Positions 48,446 through 61,556 of a DNA stretch of 64,000 nt are shown piece after piece. The number at the start of each line of letters is the position of its first letter. Positions within the stretch are counted from its first letter, which is position 1. A program made the position numbers and the translations under genes. This DNA comes from Chalara sp. BL73 (lineage: Eukaryota > Ascomycota > Leotiomycetes > Helotiales), in the NCBI GenBank assembly GCA_918026815.1, contig CAKJVC010000159.1, positions 151,833 through 215,832 of the forward strand, in the 5' to 3' direction. Below the pieces are notes generated by a model. The model saw only the letters and a list, made by a program, of their open reading frames with translations, was not told the DNA's origin and ran no database searches.

Positions 48446-51120
48446 TCATGACATCTGAGTATCTCCGTCTAACTCAGCACTGCCTTGATTGGTGGCAGGC
48501 AGCTTGAAAACTTTATAATGCAACTTATCCTCTGCCAAAACAAGCACTCTTTTCATGTCCTCCTTCCATCCGTATTCGGTTTGTTCGCGAATTTCTAGCT
48601 TCGCAGGCTTGAAAGTATCCTCACCTGGAATTTTGTACTTGGAGAAGTGCTTTACTATGGAGGCGTTATCGAAGATAAACGGTGGTGGAATCTTCGCCTT
48701 GGGCCCGAATGGAGAGTACTCCAACATACAATCAGTTTCATTTTCATAAAGGGACCCTTTGTAGGGAATGCTCAGCAGATGTGTATGTCCTATGCTTGCT
48801 ATATTGAGTTGACCGTCTTTAAAATTGGACAGAACGGGTGGAAGCTCACCTTCAATCTCCCATAGAACTGACATGAAAATGTCGTTTGAAAACTTCACGT
48901 CCTTGATTTTGCCGCTTCCTAATTCAATTATGGAGAGTGTGGTCTGAGTGACCGTACTTATGCCATTTTCTATCAACATAGCGACTTGATATATTTTTAC
49001 TAATCCATATGTCAGAATAAATCAAGCACATACGATCATGTTACACTGACACGTGTTTGATGACTTGTCTTGGAGAAAGACAATACTACATATACACCTC
49101 GAATCCTTCTGTGACGGCGGTTAATCGATGTGATTTTGGGGAAAGATAGACACAAGAGCAGACATACCGCTTGGCTCATTTTCATGTCCATCGGAGCACC
49201 TTCTTGAGCGACTCCCAAATCATGAGGCTTGCCGAACAAGACATTTCTCTTCTCGGCTCCCGCGATTTGTTTAAAGATAGCGCTTGCTTGCTGGGTCAGG
49301 TAACCGCACAGAAGGTGGATACGTAGTAGTGGCTTCATGTATGGAAGACCTTGTTCCTGTTTCTGAAGCTGCTCTTCGAGAAGCACAAAAAGCGTTCCAT
49401 CTCGACGTCCCGGATCTGCCAGTGTGTTGAAGTCTTTGTCTGAATCGTCTGCGAAATATATTGCTAACGGGCTAGAATTCATGCTTGTCTTCAGATATAG
49501 CAGAACCTTCCCATGGTCTAATGAAGCCTCTTTCTCATTTGCCTCTTCATTTGCAGAACTGGATGCATCGGAAGCGAGTCTATCAATCTCATGCCGTAGC
49601 CAGGCTGAGAACGCAGCAAACAGATCAAGTTCTTCGACAGTCTGCATCAAAATCTTGGAAGCAACAAGATGCAAGCAAGCCACAGTTTGGGTGACTAGAC
49701 TGATCTGCTGACTCGTGAATCCAAGGTTATCATTCGAACCATGAAACTTAGCGATTCCAGCAAATCTACTGAGAATGACCGAGCAACGATCTAATGCTGG
49801 AAGCATATTCTCATGTACTAGACGTCTGATATTTTCTAGGCCAGTTACTACAGCTTTATCCCAGCGTTTATGGCCCTTTAAATCAGCTTATACTTATACA
49901 TCAAGACATCTAACTCACTCTTTCTGCTAACTCATCAACGAGCCACTCTCGCACGACGGGAAACATGTGACCAGTAGCGACTGCGTGATATAACGCCTGT
50001 ACAATGTTCTTTCCTCCATCCTCATCTAGGGTTTCGTTGATGTTACGAATGAACCTTGCGGGCAAATCTTGCGTTCCTTTCCATTCACAGATTAGAAGAG
50101 TCTGAACGTGATGAATGTATCTAAGAAGGTTCTGGAACGTTGTAGAGCGTGACGCAAGTAAGGATAAATAATCGCTAGAAGCCGAGACAAATCGAAGATC
50201 CATAGGCACAAAACAGAGACTGCCATCAGAATTAGGAGACCTCATAAGCAAAGCATGTGTTGAGCAGTGCTGGTTAGACGCATGCAAGACTAGATAAGAC
50301 GAGTGGCTTCCTATAATCACGGGCGAGAAGGATCCAATGACAAAGGAATCGTAGATGCTAAGGTGCAAACTCCCTTCTCGAGTGCCAACTATCATCACAT
50401 CAACAGCGTCGTTATCTTTCGGGTCAAACGGTCGAAACAGAGGATCTAATGATGACCTAGAGCTAAAGGCCTCTTCTCTGAAAACAATCAGCAGAATGAA
50501 TATCAACGGGGAGGCAGACTTACGAACTTCCGCTTGCCGCAAGTATGCTCAATTTGGGCAAGCTGATCTCGATATCTATTAGGGAAAGATCTCTGGGTAA
50601 ATCCAGGTCCCCCACATTCTCCTTCGAGAGGCCGTCATCTCTTCGAAAGATGTCCTCCCACGAGGTAGCACCTTTCTTTCGTCTTAAGAGACTTGATTTT
50701 CTGCTCGTGTAATTGGAAGTCCATCCCATGCACGTGACACCAGTGACAGAATCTCCGGTGGTGAATTGATGTACGGTCTTGCTGCTGTCGGCGCCAACGA
50801 GTCTCACTGATCCATCACTCCAAGCGATTGCGAGCAACTGCCCTGCTCAGGATATTAGTATTTATCGCTGAAGAATTCTCGGCAGAGCCTAAAGATGCTG
50901 TACCATTCGGCTTCCAACGAATACTCTGCACACGTAGAGTTCCAGCCTTTTGTGTGGCACCATAGACTCTCTGACCATTGAGGCGATATATGAGGACCTG
51001 CTGATCTATGCTACCAAGAGCCACCAAGTCCATGGACGGACAATACTTCAAAAGCTGGTCATTTGCGGGCTGAGGCAGTGTCTTCTCACTGAGAAGCTCA
51101 AGCTCCAACCGTTCCTCCAT
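48446..51120 (-). CDS. APC4: Anaphase-promoting complex subunit 4
   Basis: Exons (reverse strand) 51120-50904, 50842-50524, 50477-49919, 49875-49168, 49108-49045, 48999-48446 join in frame to 806 residues. The N-terminal ANAPC4 WD40-type region (SMDLVALGSIDQQVLIYRLNGQRVYG, then SIRWKPNGQLLAIAWSDGSVRLV) is followed by the helical APC4 domain (VREWLVDELAERGHKRWDKAVVTGLENIRRLVHENMLPALDRC) and a C-terminal beta region. ATG at 51120 (MEERLELELLSE) was chosen because the upstream extension lacks ATG. Family knowledge: scaffold subunit of the APC/C ubiquitin ligase, needed for mitotic exit. The fifth exon (64 nt) needs the donor at 49044; the more obvious GTATGT nearby breaks the frame. Confidence 0.92.
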
Positions 51121-51627
51121 TTTGATCGAAATGAAATACCACAATCAAGTACATTGTTGCATATTCAAGGATGGAAGGAGAAGAAGCGTCAGGAAGGAAC
51201 TATGTCTAGCGTGCAGCGCGTTCGTGTTGGTCTGGTCCAAACTCGCTTAAATTTCAAGGCGAGGGGAAGAGGAACGGGGACTTCGAATGCTAGGGCACAT
51301 CTCCTATGATGTTTGCAGCATAGCAATCAAATGTCGGGTCTTGTTTGTACTTGTGTTAAACTACCACTCGTACTGCTAAGTACACACAAATGATAGAAAG
51401 ATAAGTAGTTTACTGGCTCTGAGACGCCAAATCGGGCAGTCAATTCGCTGTTTACAATCTATACACGTTGATGGGCGATAACATCATAAGAAGACAGGAA
51501 ATTTAGAGAGTATAACATTTCTGTGGATCATTGTCTCAATTGTTTGTCTATGGCAAGTCGCGCTGAATACCTATGACCAATATACTACCAATTCTACGCC
51601 ATGCAGCCCATACACTTTTGGAACCGA

Positions 51628-53444
51628 TTATTCAATCAGATATGAATCAGCAATACTCTTCACTTCTTTAGAGAATGAAACGGATTGTTCCATCTCAACA
51701 AGCTTGACGTCATTTACCTAATTAAGCTTAGCAGTTACTTCTCGTGATTAGCTTTTCGCACTTACATCCACATCTATGAAGGGCCTAGTCTTGCCAAACT
51801 TGACTTGCATAGGGAAGAACTCGTTCTCGTCTCCTGCTTGAGCCTCGAACTCGAAAGAGCCGGTAGGGCTAGTGAGTTAGAATTAGCATTAGTAAAGGCT
51901 ACATGAGCGTGGTAACGTGCTAAGGAATAGCCAAGTTGCTGATGGGGATGTTCTCCTGAAGAGACACTTACTTGTTTTCATCGACCAGTCCAATAGTCCA
52001 TTCCAAACTATCCCCAGACACTTCGTATGTGGCATCAAAACTCGACACGGCTGGCTCACTGGTTGTGTATGGAATGATAACGGTCACATCCTTCAACGAG
52101 TCGCCACCCGTGAGCTCATATTCAATCGTAACATTATAAGTATCGTCCGAGCCTGGATTGACCCAAACCGTAAATGTAATAGGGATAGCGCTCGTGTCCT
52201 CTGCCTTTGGCGTGGCTCTCCAGCGCAAGACACCGACTGAATTGTTGACTGGAAAGCCCCTAGCGGTAGCATTTGTCATTTGGATTGCCTTAGAGCTGGT
52301 AAAGAGCGCCTTGTCCACATTTGGATGAGTTCTGAATTGTGCATTATGAGCAGCGTTTGCTACAAGGTCTAACTTGACCTTGGTCATAGCAGGGTCGGAT
52401 ATGCGCAGTTGCAAGTCACCCTTGACTTCTATTGAACTGACAGCGCCTTCTCTCGAGAGCTTAGCGTTTATAGTCTCCTGGATGGTAACATGGATGGAAT
52501 CACGGTCCAATGAAGAAGACACCCGCGACTGTGTATGGGCAACTTCGGCTGGAGCCGAAACGGGATTGTTTAGTACCAGGGGAGTGGATGCGGCTTCTTC
52601 AGCCTCTTGTCCAAGTTCTCCTCGAACACGCTCAAACATGTCTGTAGTCTTCGACTTCTTGCCTAGCTGCATACCTTTGCCCTTCGATGCGCTTGATTTG
52701 AATGATTTGTTCTTCTCCGCCTCGTACGAATCATATGTATCGGTAACAGTGGGACGGGTAGGGGGAGTGTAGGTTGGGTATATAGGCGTCCGTGGCCCAG
52801 CATTTCTTCCACTTCTCGAGACTTCCTTCCGTTGCATTTCCAACTGCTTTGCTTTCCGCTTGCGCTCCTCAGTGGCCTCCAATTCTTTATTCTAGAAGCT
52901 ATTAGCAGGAAAAAGGGTAAGTGGCAGGAACATGGTACATACCCGAGAGATGATCTCCTGGATTCTCTCTTCATGACTCTCCATTTCCAAGAAAGTTTTG
53001 ATCTGGCTGATTGTGAGGTTCTCCCGATATCCAAGTGTAACAAGCTCATCAAAAGCGCTGAGAAGCTCATAGGCATTTTTCAAAATCTCCCGCTCATCTA
53101 GTGACTTGCAAGTACTAGTGACAACCTGCGCGAAAAGGTGGAGGGAGTCGATATCTTGGAGGATGTTGGATTGTCGGTTAGTGATGAGGACCATATAGAG
53201 CTCGTCCAGAGGTTGATACACAAATCGCACATTATCTTGCTCAACTGTAGTATGTTGGGTTCCGGTATCTGCTAGCTTCGGAAAGGATGCAAGAAGGGCC
53301 TCGACTCTAGAACGTTGCATATCACGAAACTGTCTCGAGAGGACAGCTTTTCCCCCTCTCGTGCAAATGGAGGCTGCAAGGACGACCTATACGACTGAAT
53401 TAGTGAGGAATTCTTACTTCTGCAGCGCTGGAGTTGCGCACCAT
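51628..53444 (-). CDS. RET2: Coatomer subunit delta (delta-COP)
   Basis: Exons (reverse strand) 53444-53442 (ATG only), 53386-52943, 52891-51972, 51868-51766, 51717-51628 give 519 residues. Splicing right after the ATG yields MVVLAASICTRGGKAVLSRQF, the conserved N-terminus of delta-COP. The longin-like domain covers about residues 1-140, a basic linker follows, and the mu-homology domain (from about 270, SIEVKGDLQLRISDPAMTKVKL...) ends FIDVDVNDVKLVEMEQSVSFSKEV. Family knowledge: part of the COPI F-subcomplex, which binds dilysine/WxW-type signals in Golgi-to-ER retrieval. Alternative: a start with MVRNSSAAE fused through a 31-nt intron, considered less likely because that intron is too short. 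Confidence 0.94.
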
Positions 53445-54221
53445 CTTGACAAACGAGACTTCTGCTCAAGTGTACTTTGCAAAGTGTACTGGTTGTGCCC
53501 TTTGGGAATTGTTGTATGGTAGCTTTAGCTTTGTGGGATAGGACAGAAATCCTTGGCAGCCTCCACCACGCAAGGCTATGTTGTACTATAAATATGGAAC
53601 GAGATATCGTCTAATACTTATGATCCAGTTATTGTACAAATATTTCCAGTTCAATTATTGACAAATCCATAAGGACAGAAGTTGGGTATGTCAAGCCTCA
53701 CAATTCTTTTAGTTCAGCTAACGTGTCTACTCTTTTTGTTACTTAAATTTCTCCGTGCCTCGACTTTGGGTATGATGCCAAGCCGCTAACGACCTTCAGG
53801 CACCATAAGGTACTTCTTTGAGGTCCGAGAGGACTATACTTGATTAATTTCATCTCTCATTCGAAACTCACCATCAGTCATTACGAAGGCTAAAGACCCA
53901 AGGCATACCTACGCACCACCTCCTGCTTGTGGATCTCTGGCAACGAGGTAAAGTCTTGAATCTTAATCGAGCTCTACGAAAGTGTCCCATCAGACGCGCA
54001 TTTATCTGATGCCTTTATTATCCTCCACTACGACATCTTTGCCATTCGCACGCCTATCAGGAACCACAGCACCTTGACCACAAGAACCATTTATCTGTAA
54101 TACCACTCAACGCAAAGGATTCCTTTCCCTCTTGATTGTTCGATTACAAACCTAATCCGGAAGAGTCCCGCGCCTACATATGCTGGCATTGCACTTCGGA
54201 GGCAATAGTACACGACCCATC
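53445..54221. other. Divergent promoter region, delta-COP / acidic protein
   Basis: 777 bp between the delta-COP start (-) and the acidic-protein start (+). No coding content is supported. A C/A-rich leader precedes the ATG at 54222. Confidence 0.45.
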
Positions 54222-56855
54222 ATGGCGGATGATAGTATGGAAATATCTTCGGATCACGACTATAATGTGGGAGACGAAGACATAGATATTGATATTGACC
54301 TCACTGGTGATATTGTTGACGAAGATCACATTTTGGAGGACGTTGGATCAAACATAGGTTTTGGGGATGATATAGAAGAACAACATTTAGCGTCAACTAG
54401 TTATGATGATGTGATGCTCGATGACGATGGAGATGACAGGTCGACTCAAATGGAGGATGCTGAAACAACACAACTAGACAACATCGACGTAATCCAAGAG
54501 GTACGCAATCACCCAATGGATGATGAAGGCTTTTCTATGCCTCTGGCTACCACCGACGATTTCAGCGTACAGCTCGTGGATAGTAGCAAGGCTGCGCCAT
54601 CGCTCTCGAACCCAGAGGAAATTGCCCAGCCAATTTCTGAGGCGGAACAGTCTGACCCACGCGCGTCGAATCAGGTAGAAATTAAGGACCTTCCTGAGAA
54701 TATCAATGAAGTACAGCTGGAGCACGAGGAAAGCGACAACCTTAAGACTAACGAGGAAAGCCCTTGTAATACTCCTAATGAAAAATCGGAAACCGACAGC
54801 CATAGGGCGGATATCGCCATCGAAACGTCTCAACCTGAGAGCCCTGGCCATAATCCATCAGATGTAGACAATAATTCAGGGCCGTCATCAGTCACATCAA
54901 GGTCCCCTATGTTAGCTCCAACGGACACTGCTCGCGCTTACGACGGCCAGCTTGATCATGCTAATCACTCCGACAAGGATGCCAATGCAGAAGCACCTGA
55001 CTCCACGACGGATCTGAAGTCGCCCCCATATTCAGAGTCCCTGGAGGTGAAGGTTATTTATCAAGATCTGGAGTACGATTTGTTTTCGTCGTCGGACTCA
55101 GACGATCCAGATTCTTTTTTCCTATCAGAACTGTCCTTTGCCAAGCAACCTCTCACTGATTTATTTGCCGCTATTCGCCTTGTAATTCAAGATGACATTG
55201 CGCAAGATGGGTTGCTCTCAATCGCAATTGAGGATCTCGGACTTGAGTTTCAGGAGGTCAGTTACTCCTACTGATCTAAGAGTTTAGCTGCTGACTACTT
55301 ATCCAGGAATCGACACTTACAAAAGATATCACTATTGATAAACTAGTCCGTCTACATAAGTCATTACAAGAAAATGACGGTGTGGAAACTTTACAGCCAC
55401 TTTTCATCAACCTTGATAAGAAAGTTAATTCAGAATTGAAATTCGCACGTTTAACAATGAATGCCGAGGAAGGTAGGGGTTTATCAGAACTACATGCATG
55501 GGATGAGTACAGCCAAGATGATGGAAATGCATTGAGCGAGACAGATATCCTGGAGGAGCAGAAGTCAACCGCTGAAAAGGATCAGGATAAGCCTGACCAC
55601 GAGGAGTTCCAGCCGAAAAACCCTCATCAAGCTAAGTTTGATCAACAATCTGAACATGATGGACAGATAGCTCCAATAGAACGTGAACTAAGAAATCTCA
55701 ACCAAGAACTTGATCACGAGGCATACCAACAAACTGAAAAGGTAAACGAGACGGAGGCGGAGGAAGACTCTGACTTCAACCATATATCAGAGGCTCATGG
55801 ATCACACTTGACTCAGTCACCAGTCCCAAATATTGGAGGATCACCTGCGGTGCCAAGTGATGAACCCGCAAGTGGTGTTCCGGAGACGGTCTTAGACCCG
55901 AAAGGCGAAGATTTACAAGGTTCGAAACCGATTGAACCTTCGACTACTATTGATGACAGTCCCAACCGTGATGATGAGAACGATCTGATTGATTACTCTG
56001 ACGAAGATGACGAAGAACACATAGTGAAGAACCAATCTGATCAGGGAGACTCGACCCTTGCGTCTAAAAGTGAGGATAATACCACTGGCGATGGAACTGC
56101 TGACGACCGGGATGAAGCGGGAGGTGGTGAAAGTGCAACTCCGCACTCTACCGGCGGGAATGAAATAGTCGAACTTGATGAGCGATATCAAGAAGACCCC
56201 AACCTAGGCGACAACATTGCGGAGTACGAAGAATCTGCTTTTGATGACGATGATTTATACCAACAAGAAGACGAAGCGGGACCTGTCGAGGATGGCTCCT
56301 TCCAACACGGTGGCCATTATGATCTTGATTCTAGCCTTAATCAATATGGACCCGATAGTGAAGGATCAAATTTAAATGCTAAAGAGCTAGGTGAAAATCG
56401 GTCGGATGATGACTTCGATCTGGGTGAGGATGCGGACCATGAAGGTACTCATTCAGGCCTTGATATAGAGCATTTGGGCAACGATGATTCCCAAGCCGCC
56501 GTGCCAATACATAGCCTAGCCGAGGAGTCCTTTAACAGTAATCTTCCGCCGAGCGATAGAGCAGATGCCGAGAGCGCAGAAAGCGATAATACTCTTGTGG
56601 CGCAGGCTGGGACAGAGTTTGACGAGCACGAAGATGAGATTGACTATGATGAAGATGATGGGGGTACTGCTGCCATACATGAAGCAGCGTCTCTGGCCAC
56701 ATCCGACGTTTTAATTGCTGGCTCAAACAAACGAGCACGCTCAGATGCGAGCTTAGATGACAGCTCACGAAACAAGGGTATTTATACGCCTCAATCTATA
56801 GAGCGATCAAGAGGGCTAACAATTAATTGCAGAAGCTAAGCGTCCAAAGTCTTGA
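54222..56855 (+). CDS. Large acidic, probably disordered protein of unknown function
   Basis: Exons 54222-55256, 55307-56777, 56833-56855 give 842 residues. The start MADDSMEISSDHDY was chosen over an in-frame ATG 14 codons upstream because it begins the acidic pattern. Asp/Glu/Ser/Asn dominate (DIDIDIDLTGD, SDEDDEEHIV, DEHEDEIDYDEDDGG). One folded-looking island spans exons 1-2: VIYQDLEYDLFSSSDSDDPDSFF, LSELSFAKQPLTDLFAAIRLVI, LGLEFQEESTLTKDITIDKLVRLHKSL. The tail has NKRARSD and, after the last intron, EAKRPKS, so it ends in a basic nuclear-localisation-like patch. I do not recognise the family. A nuclear or chromatin role is inferred from composition and the NLS-like end only. Confidence 0.82.
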
Positions 56856-58498
56856 ATTGACCTATCTTAAGCTCTCTTCTACTGATCTCTGGGGTCATCG
56901 ATCGACAACATCACATCTTGCTCATCAACTCGATACTCTTTCTATCTGGCGGAGTAAGCTCATTGTTGGATCAGTCAGTCTATGCTTCTTGGACCTGGAT
57001 CATTTGATCCAAAAATGAAGTCGTCAACAGCTCTGGATGCTTTTGGCCTCAACACCAAGTACAAGCTACTAGCCACTAATCTACATCATGGTAAGTCTTT
57101 AGGTTTGATCATTTCGATCCCTTTCCTGAAAACGACATTATCGCATTCACGGCAAATTCTTTAAGATGTCCCCAGACCCCTTCGCACTAATCTAGTTCAC
57201 TTCATTCGCTGGCACACGCTAATAGCATATCACGGCGTCTTTCTTACTTTGCATCTCTGGCTGGGGACGCATTTGGCGTACAATACGAAGATAGGTTTTC
57301 GTCTTCGATTCCATAACTTTATATCTAGATACCCGGCGCAAAATTTTCATAGCTTTGGCAAAAGATCCCCTGAAGAGTGGCCAAGATGAATCTTCGTCTA
57401 GAATTTATGAGTTCGGTGGTGGATGTTGTCAGTGATTATAATGTACTCACGAACACTTGTGGTTGGGAATGAGAGCGAGGACTTTAGCCACTTGACGCAA
57501 ATTATCAGAATATGAGATCTACTACAAATTATGATGTTCACCCACGAATTGTTTATCGTTCGTGAGAACGTAAGTCAGCAGGCGTGCCTTTTGTAAGATT
57601 ACGAGCACGCAGCCTGTATTCGATACTTCAGCAACGCGTAAGGCAATAATTTCTGATTGGATACCACTTAGTTCAGAAATGGCTGTACCTAGATTATTTC
57701 AATGAAATGGATAAAGAATGCCACAAGGGAACAAACACAAGGTCGAATAAGATTATTTCAAGCCTCCAAATCCTTGGCTTGATATACGTTCTTAGGCTTC
57801 TTGGAGGAAGCATGGCTGGCTGAACACGTGGATGAACAAACAGGTTGAGGGAATCCGCTTAAATGAACACGAACATAAGGGGGTTCCTTGTGATCGCGGA
57901 TCTTTTTGATCTGAATCGTGAGATTACCTTGACTCTCAATAAACGTATGACCCACCAAGCGTACGTGTTTGATGATTGAATTTGGGATTATTCTTTCTCT
58001 AAAAATACCATTTTAAGGTTGGAGAACGGCAGAACCCTAAAAGTTTCACCCCTTGTGAAGAGCCGCACCTCACCAAATCTCTTCATCCGACCCCTTGAAT
58101 CACAAAGCCTATCTATGATTGATCCTACTGACTCCTCGTCACATCATCATCACAATTCTCCGACGCTCTTTCATATTATCACGATTCCTTGCACATAAAA
58201 CAAACACTTCGCCTCCGCTTCGACAGACGATCGTGGTGGATCTACAGTCCTGGATTACAGGGGCCTGAAACAGATCCAGCCATTCTTCTTCACACCACGT
58301 CAACTTTGCGAACGAGCGAAAATACCTTAACACGACAACATCAAGCTGGTTGATAATACACGAGGGCTGGCATCCCACAACAAATTATCACTAGGTGGCA
58401 CATTCCTCGCGGCCTCGCAGAAGGGGTATTTTTTCGCGTGTGTGCGCCGACACTCGACGAGGATACGTTGCAGGAGGGGCGCATGTCCTGGCGCAACA
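56856..58498. other. Intergenic region with weak reverse ORFs
   Basis: 3' flank of the acidic-protein gene and upstream DNA of the magnesium transporter. A reverse ORF at 57758-57958 (open further upstream without ATG) reads FIESQGNLTIQIKKIRDHKEPPYVRV and is protein-like. Another at 58139-58378 is also plausible, but I could not join them or assign a family. Confidence 0.35.
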
Positions 58499-60079
58499 AT
58501 GGTAGAAGACAAGTATGTCGATCGAAAGCCATTATACAGGCAGCGTGTTGAAATGCGTACAATTGAGCATACGCTGACGGAAAGACAGGTATATCGGATT
58601 GGCGCTGGCCATCACAGGCACATTGGCAATAGGCAAGTATTCCACTGTTTGATGTACTACCTATACTGACAATCATTTAGGGACTAGTTTTGTTATTACA
58701 AAAAAGGTGAAATACCATCTAAACTCGACAAAGATCAGTATAGCAAGAAGGAGGGTGCTGACGATACCAGGGACTCATTGATGAGGAAGAGAGACACGGC
58801 TTCGAAGGAGATGGTTTTTCATACCTAAAAAATCCAATATGGTGGGGAGGAATCTGTTCCTGTAAGAGCGCTGAACCTTCTCGCGAGATTCGTGCTAACC
58901 AAGACAGTAATTGTCGGCGAAATAGCAAACTTCGCAGCATACGCTTTTGCCCCTGCGATTCTGGTTACACCGCTTGGTGCCTTGAGCGTGTTGATAGGTG
59001 CTGTATTGGGATCGTATTTTCTGAAAGAGAGGCTGGGTATATTGGGGAAATTAGGCTGTGCTATATGTCTTATTGGGTCAGTCATAATCGTCCTCCATGC
59101 GCCTCCTGATAAGGATATCGAGACGATCGACGAGATTTTGAACTACGCAATTCAGCCAGGTATGTATCATGATACTTTCATATGTCACTTACTGACGAAT
59201 ACAGGATTCTTAATGTTCTGTGCTTTCGTTGCAATCTTTGCCGTGGTTATGATATATAGGGTTGCGCCAGTGTATGGGAAGTCGAATCCGCTTATCTATC
59301 TCTCTATATGCTCGACAGTCGGATCCGTCTCTGTCATGTCCGTCAAGGCTATCGGTATTGCTATGAAATTGACCATGGCTGGCAAAAATCAGTTCTCCCA
59401 CCCGTCAACCTACGTGTTTATCATCTTGACTGCAGTCTGTATCCTTACACAGATGAATTATTTCAACAAAGCTTTGAGCCAATTTCCGACGTCAATGTAA
59501 GAGCTCTTTCCTGAGTTTATCAGAGATTCGCTAACGCTTAACAGTGTTAATCCGCTATATTATGTTACATTCACAACCGCAACTCTATGTGCTTCATTTA
59601 TTCTTTACGGGGGGTTCAATACCTCAGATGCGGTCAACACTATTTCCCTCCTGAGTGGGTTCTTGGTGATTTTTACAGGAGTTTATCTCTTGAACATTTC
59701 AAGGGGAGATCCTGATGGACGAAGGATGATCGAGGGTTCTCCAACCGATGGCATACCCACAGACATTATCTCTGGAACGCAAACCAGAAGAAGCATGCAA
59801 GCAAGGAGAAGTCTAGATCCCCATAGGATGAGCATCGGTAGTGCTGGATATGGCAGGGGAGACAGGGAAGGTCTCATTCGCGCATATGACGAAGAGGAAA
59901 ACACAGGATTCGGTCTCACCGATCTAGCTGAAGAGAGTGACGAAGGGTCACGGTCGCCTCGAAGGAGCACCAATGGGAAGGTTAACGGCACCTTAAACAG
60001 TAACGGAAATGCGAATGGAAAGCGATCTTTCAGCGAACCACTAGAGGTACCAAGGAAACCCTCTCCTCGTCCTCGCTGA
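58499..60079 (+). CDS. NIPA-type magnesium transporter (DUF803)
   Basis: Exons 58499-58512, 58589-58632, 58681-58706, 58771-58861, 58908-59159, 59205-59496, 59545-60079 give 417 residues. The conserved opening MVEDKYIGLALAITGTLAIGTSFVITKKGLIDEEE is spread over four small exons. Further helices and motifs follow: IVGEIANFAAYAFAPAILVTPLGALSVLIGAVLGSYFL, LGCAICLIGSVIIVLHAP, CSTVGSVSVMSVKAIGIA, LTQMNYFNKALSQFPTSIVNPLYYVTFTT and SGFLVIFTGVYLLNISR. About nine membrane segments precede a cytosolic Ser/Arg/Asn-rich tail. Family knowledge: NIPA proteins carry Mg2+ and sit in plasma/endosomal membranes. Intron 2 has a GC donor (GCAAGT). The final SxxR-rich tail is variable in the family. Confidence 0.93.
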
Positions 60080-60490
60080 TAGCGATTGATGTCAGGATGC
60101 ATTTGCGTTGTCATTGTATATGATTTATGGATTACACTTGGGGGGAAACCAGTTCAATTATCAGGTTATAGCATAGCCGGATGGCTTACATGAGGCATCG
60201 GCGTTCGGGATATTGTGTACACTATGAAGTAGAGATTTGGGCATGTTTTGTATGATATATAGGCGCGAAAGAGCGCATATTCATGGCCCAATTCTAGCCA
60301 TAAGAACAGATCAAATAAGACAACAAATTGTTGAAGTCACAGCATAATGTCATGAATATACACAGTAGAATTTGCAGTTGTTTTGGAAGCCATTTAATAT
60401 TTCTGGCAGATGATTACAAGCCCATGGAAGCAGGTCACGAAACTTGCATGCAAATCAATCCCCGCGCCCCGTCATAACCATAAACCCAAT
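60080..60490. other. Convergent 3' intergenic region
   Basis: 3' UTRs of the transporter (+) and uS3 (-) genes meet here. AT-rich; nothing else seen. Confidence 0.4.
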
Positions 60491-61346
60491 CTATTGCTCC
60501 TCACCTGGCGCCTCCTCGCCCTGCTGCTCGCTCGCACGTGCCGCCTCCGCCGCAGCCTGAGCAGCTGCCGCCTTCGCTCCGTAATCCTGGCTGATAGGTT
60601 GGACCACGCTCTGCTCCTCCTTCGGCTCGATAATTGTAACGGAGTCTGGCAAGCTCTTGCTTGGTCCGCTCTTACCCTCGGGGTCGCTTCCACGCATGAT
60701 CTTGACCTTGATACCCAACACGCCTTGACGGAGGAGAACGTGGCGAGTGGCCGAGTCGATGAAGTCCTTAGCAGGTTGACCGGAGTGGATCATGAAGCCG
60801 TCGGTGAACTTCATACTCTTCGCACGAGCAGCACGCAGCTTTCCTGAGACGACAACCTCGCAACCCTTAGCACCGCTCTCCATGATGAATCGGAGCACAC
60901 CATAGCATGCACGGCGGACGGCGAGACCGTTGAGAAGCTTGTAGCGCAAAGACTCGCACTGGGCGACGGCAGAGAGACCACGGTTTTGGACCTTAGCGGC
61001 ATAGAGGGACACGGAGTTTTCAGGGAACTTGAAACGCTTCTGAATGAGGGAGGTGAGCTCGCGGATACGTCGTCCTTGCTCGCCGAGAACCTCTTGTGTG
61101 TGTGTTGCGCGGATAATGATGTCGGTGACGGTGGGTGTGACGCGGACCTCGACACCGGAGTATCCCTCCTCTGCCAATTCACGCTGGAAGAACTCGTTCA
61201 ACTCGGCGTAGAAGACACCATCTGCGACGAACTTCCTACGCTTCGAGCTATTTTAATCTTCGTCAGTATGTCTTGTGTGAATTTAAGTTTGTTTGGCTCG
61301 GCCTGGAATTCTCTTACATCGAAGCACCTGGGACTGCGGACGCCAT
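60491..61346 (-). CDS. RPS3: 40S ribosomal protein uS3
   Basis: Exons (reverse strand) 61346-61318 (29 nt) and 61247-60491 give 261 residues, near the usual fungal length. The first exon encodes [10 protein letters not shown], and exon 2 starts [26 protein letters not shown]. The KH domain and RNA-binding segments are intact ([90 protein letters not shown]). Family knowledge: head of the 40S subunit at the mRNA entry tunnel. The tail is Ala/Glu/Gln-rich. The 70-nt intron immediately behind a very short first coding exon is typical of fungal ribosomal protein genes. Codon use is biased to C-ending codons, as expected for high expression. Confidence 0.97.
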
Positions 61347-61556
61347 ATTTTATGTCTGTATTTCCGGGATTGAACCTGATTCACAGTTCAATGGTGGTTG
61401 TCGTCGTGGAGTTGAATGGAATAGACTCGTCGTTGCTCAAACAATTCACAGAAAAGGTAGTGGGCACTTCTTAGAGGATAAGCGAGCCTACCGAGCCCCA
61501 CCACATAGTGGGGGTGAGTGGACGATAAATTTGAAGCCTCAAAGGTCAGGCACATT

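Noticed and set aside
53418..53444. Delta-COP start reading MVRNSSAAE
   Set aside because: It would need a 31-nt intron and adds nonconserved residues before the conserved VVLAAS start; the intron right after the ATG is more consistent.
58139..58676. Overlapping reverse ORFs upstream of the magnesium-transporter start
   Set aside because: Some stretches look protein-like, but the frames overlap each other and the transporter's first exon, no splice model unites them, and no family is recognisable.
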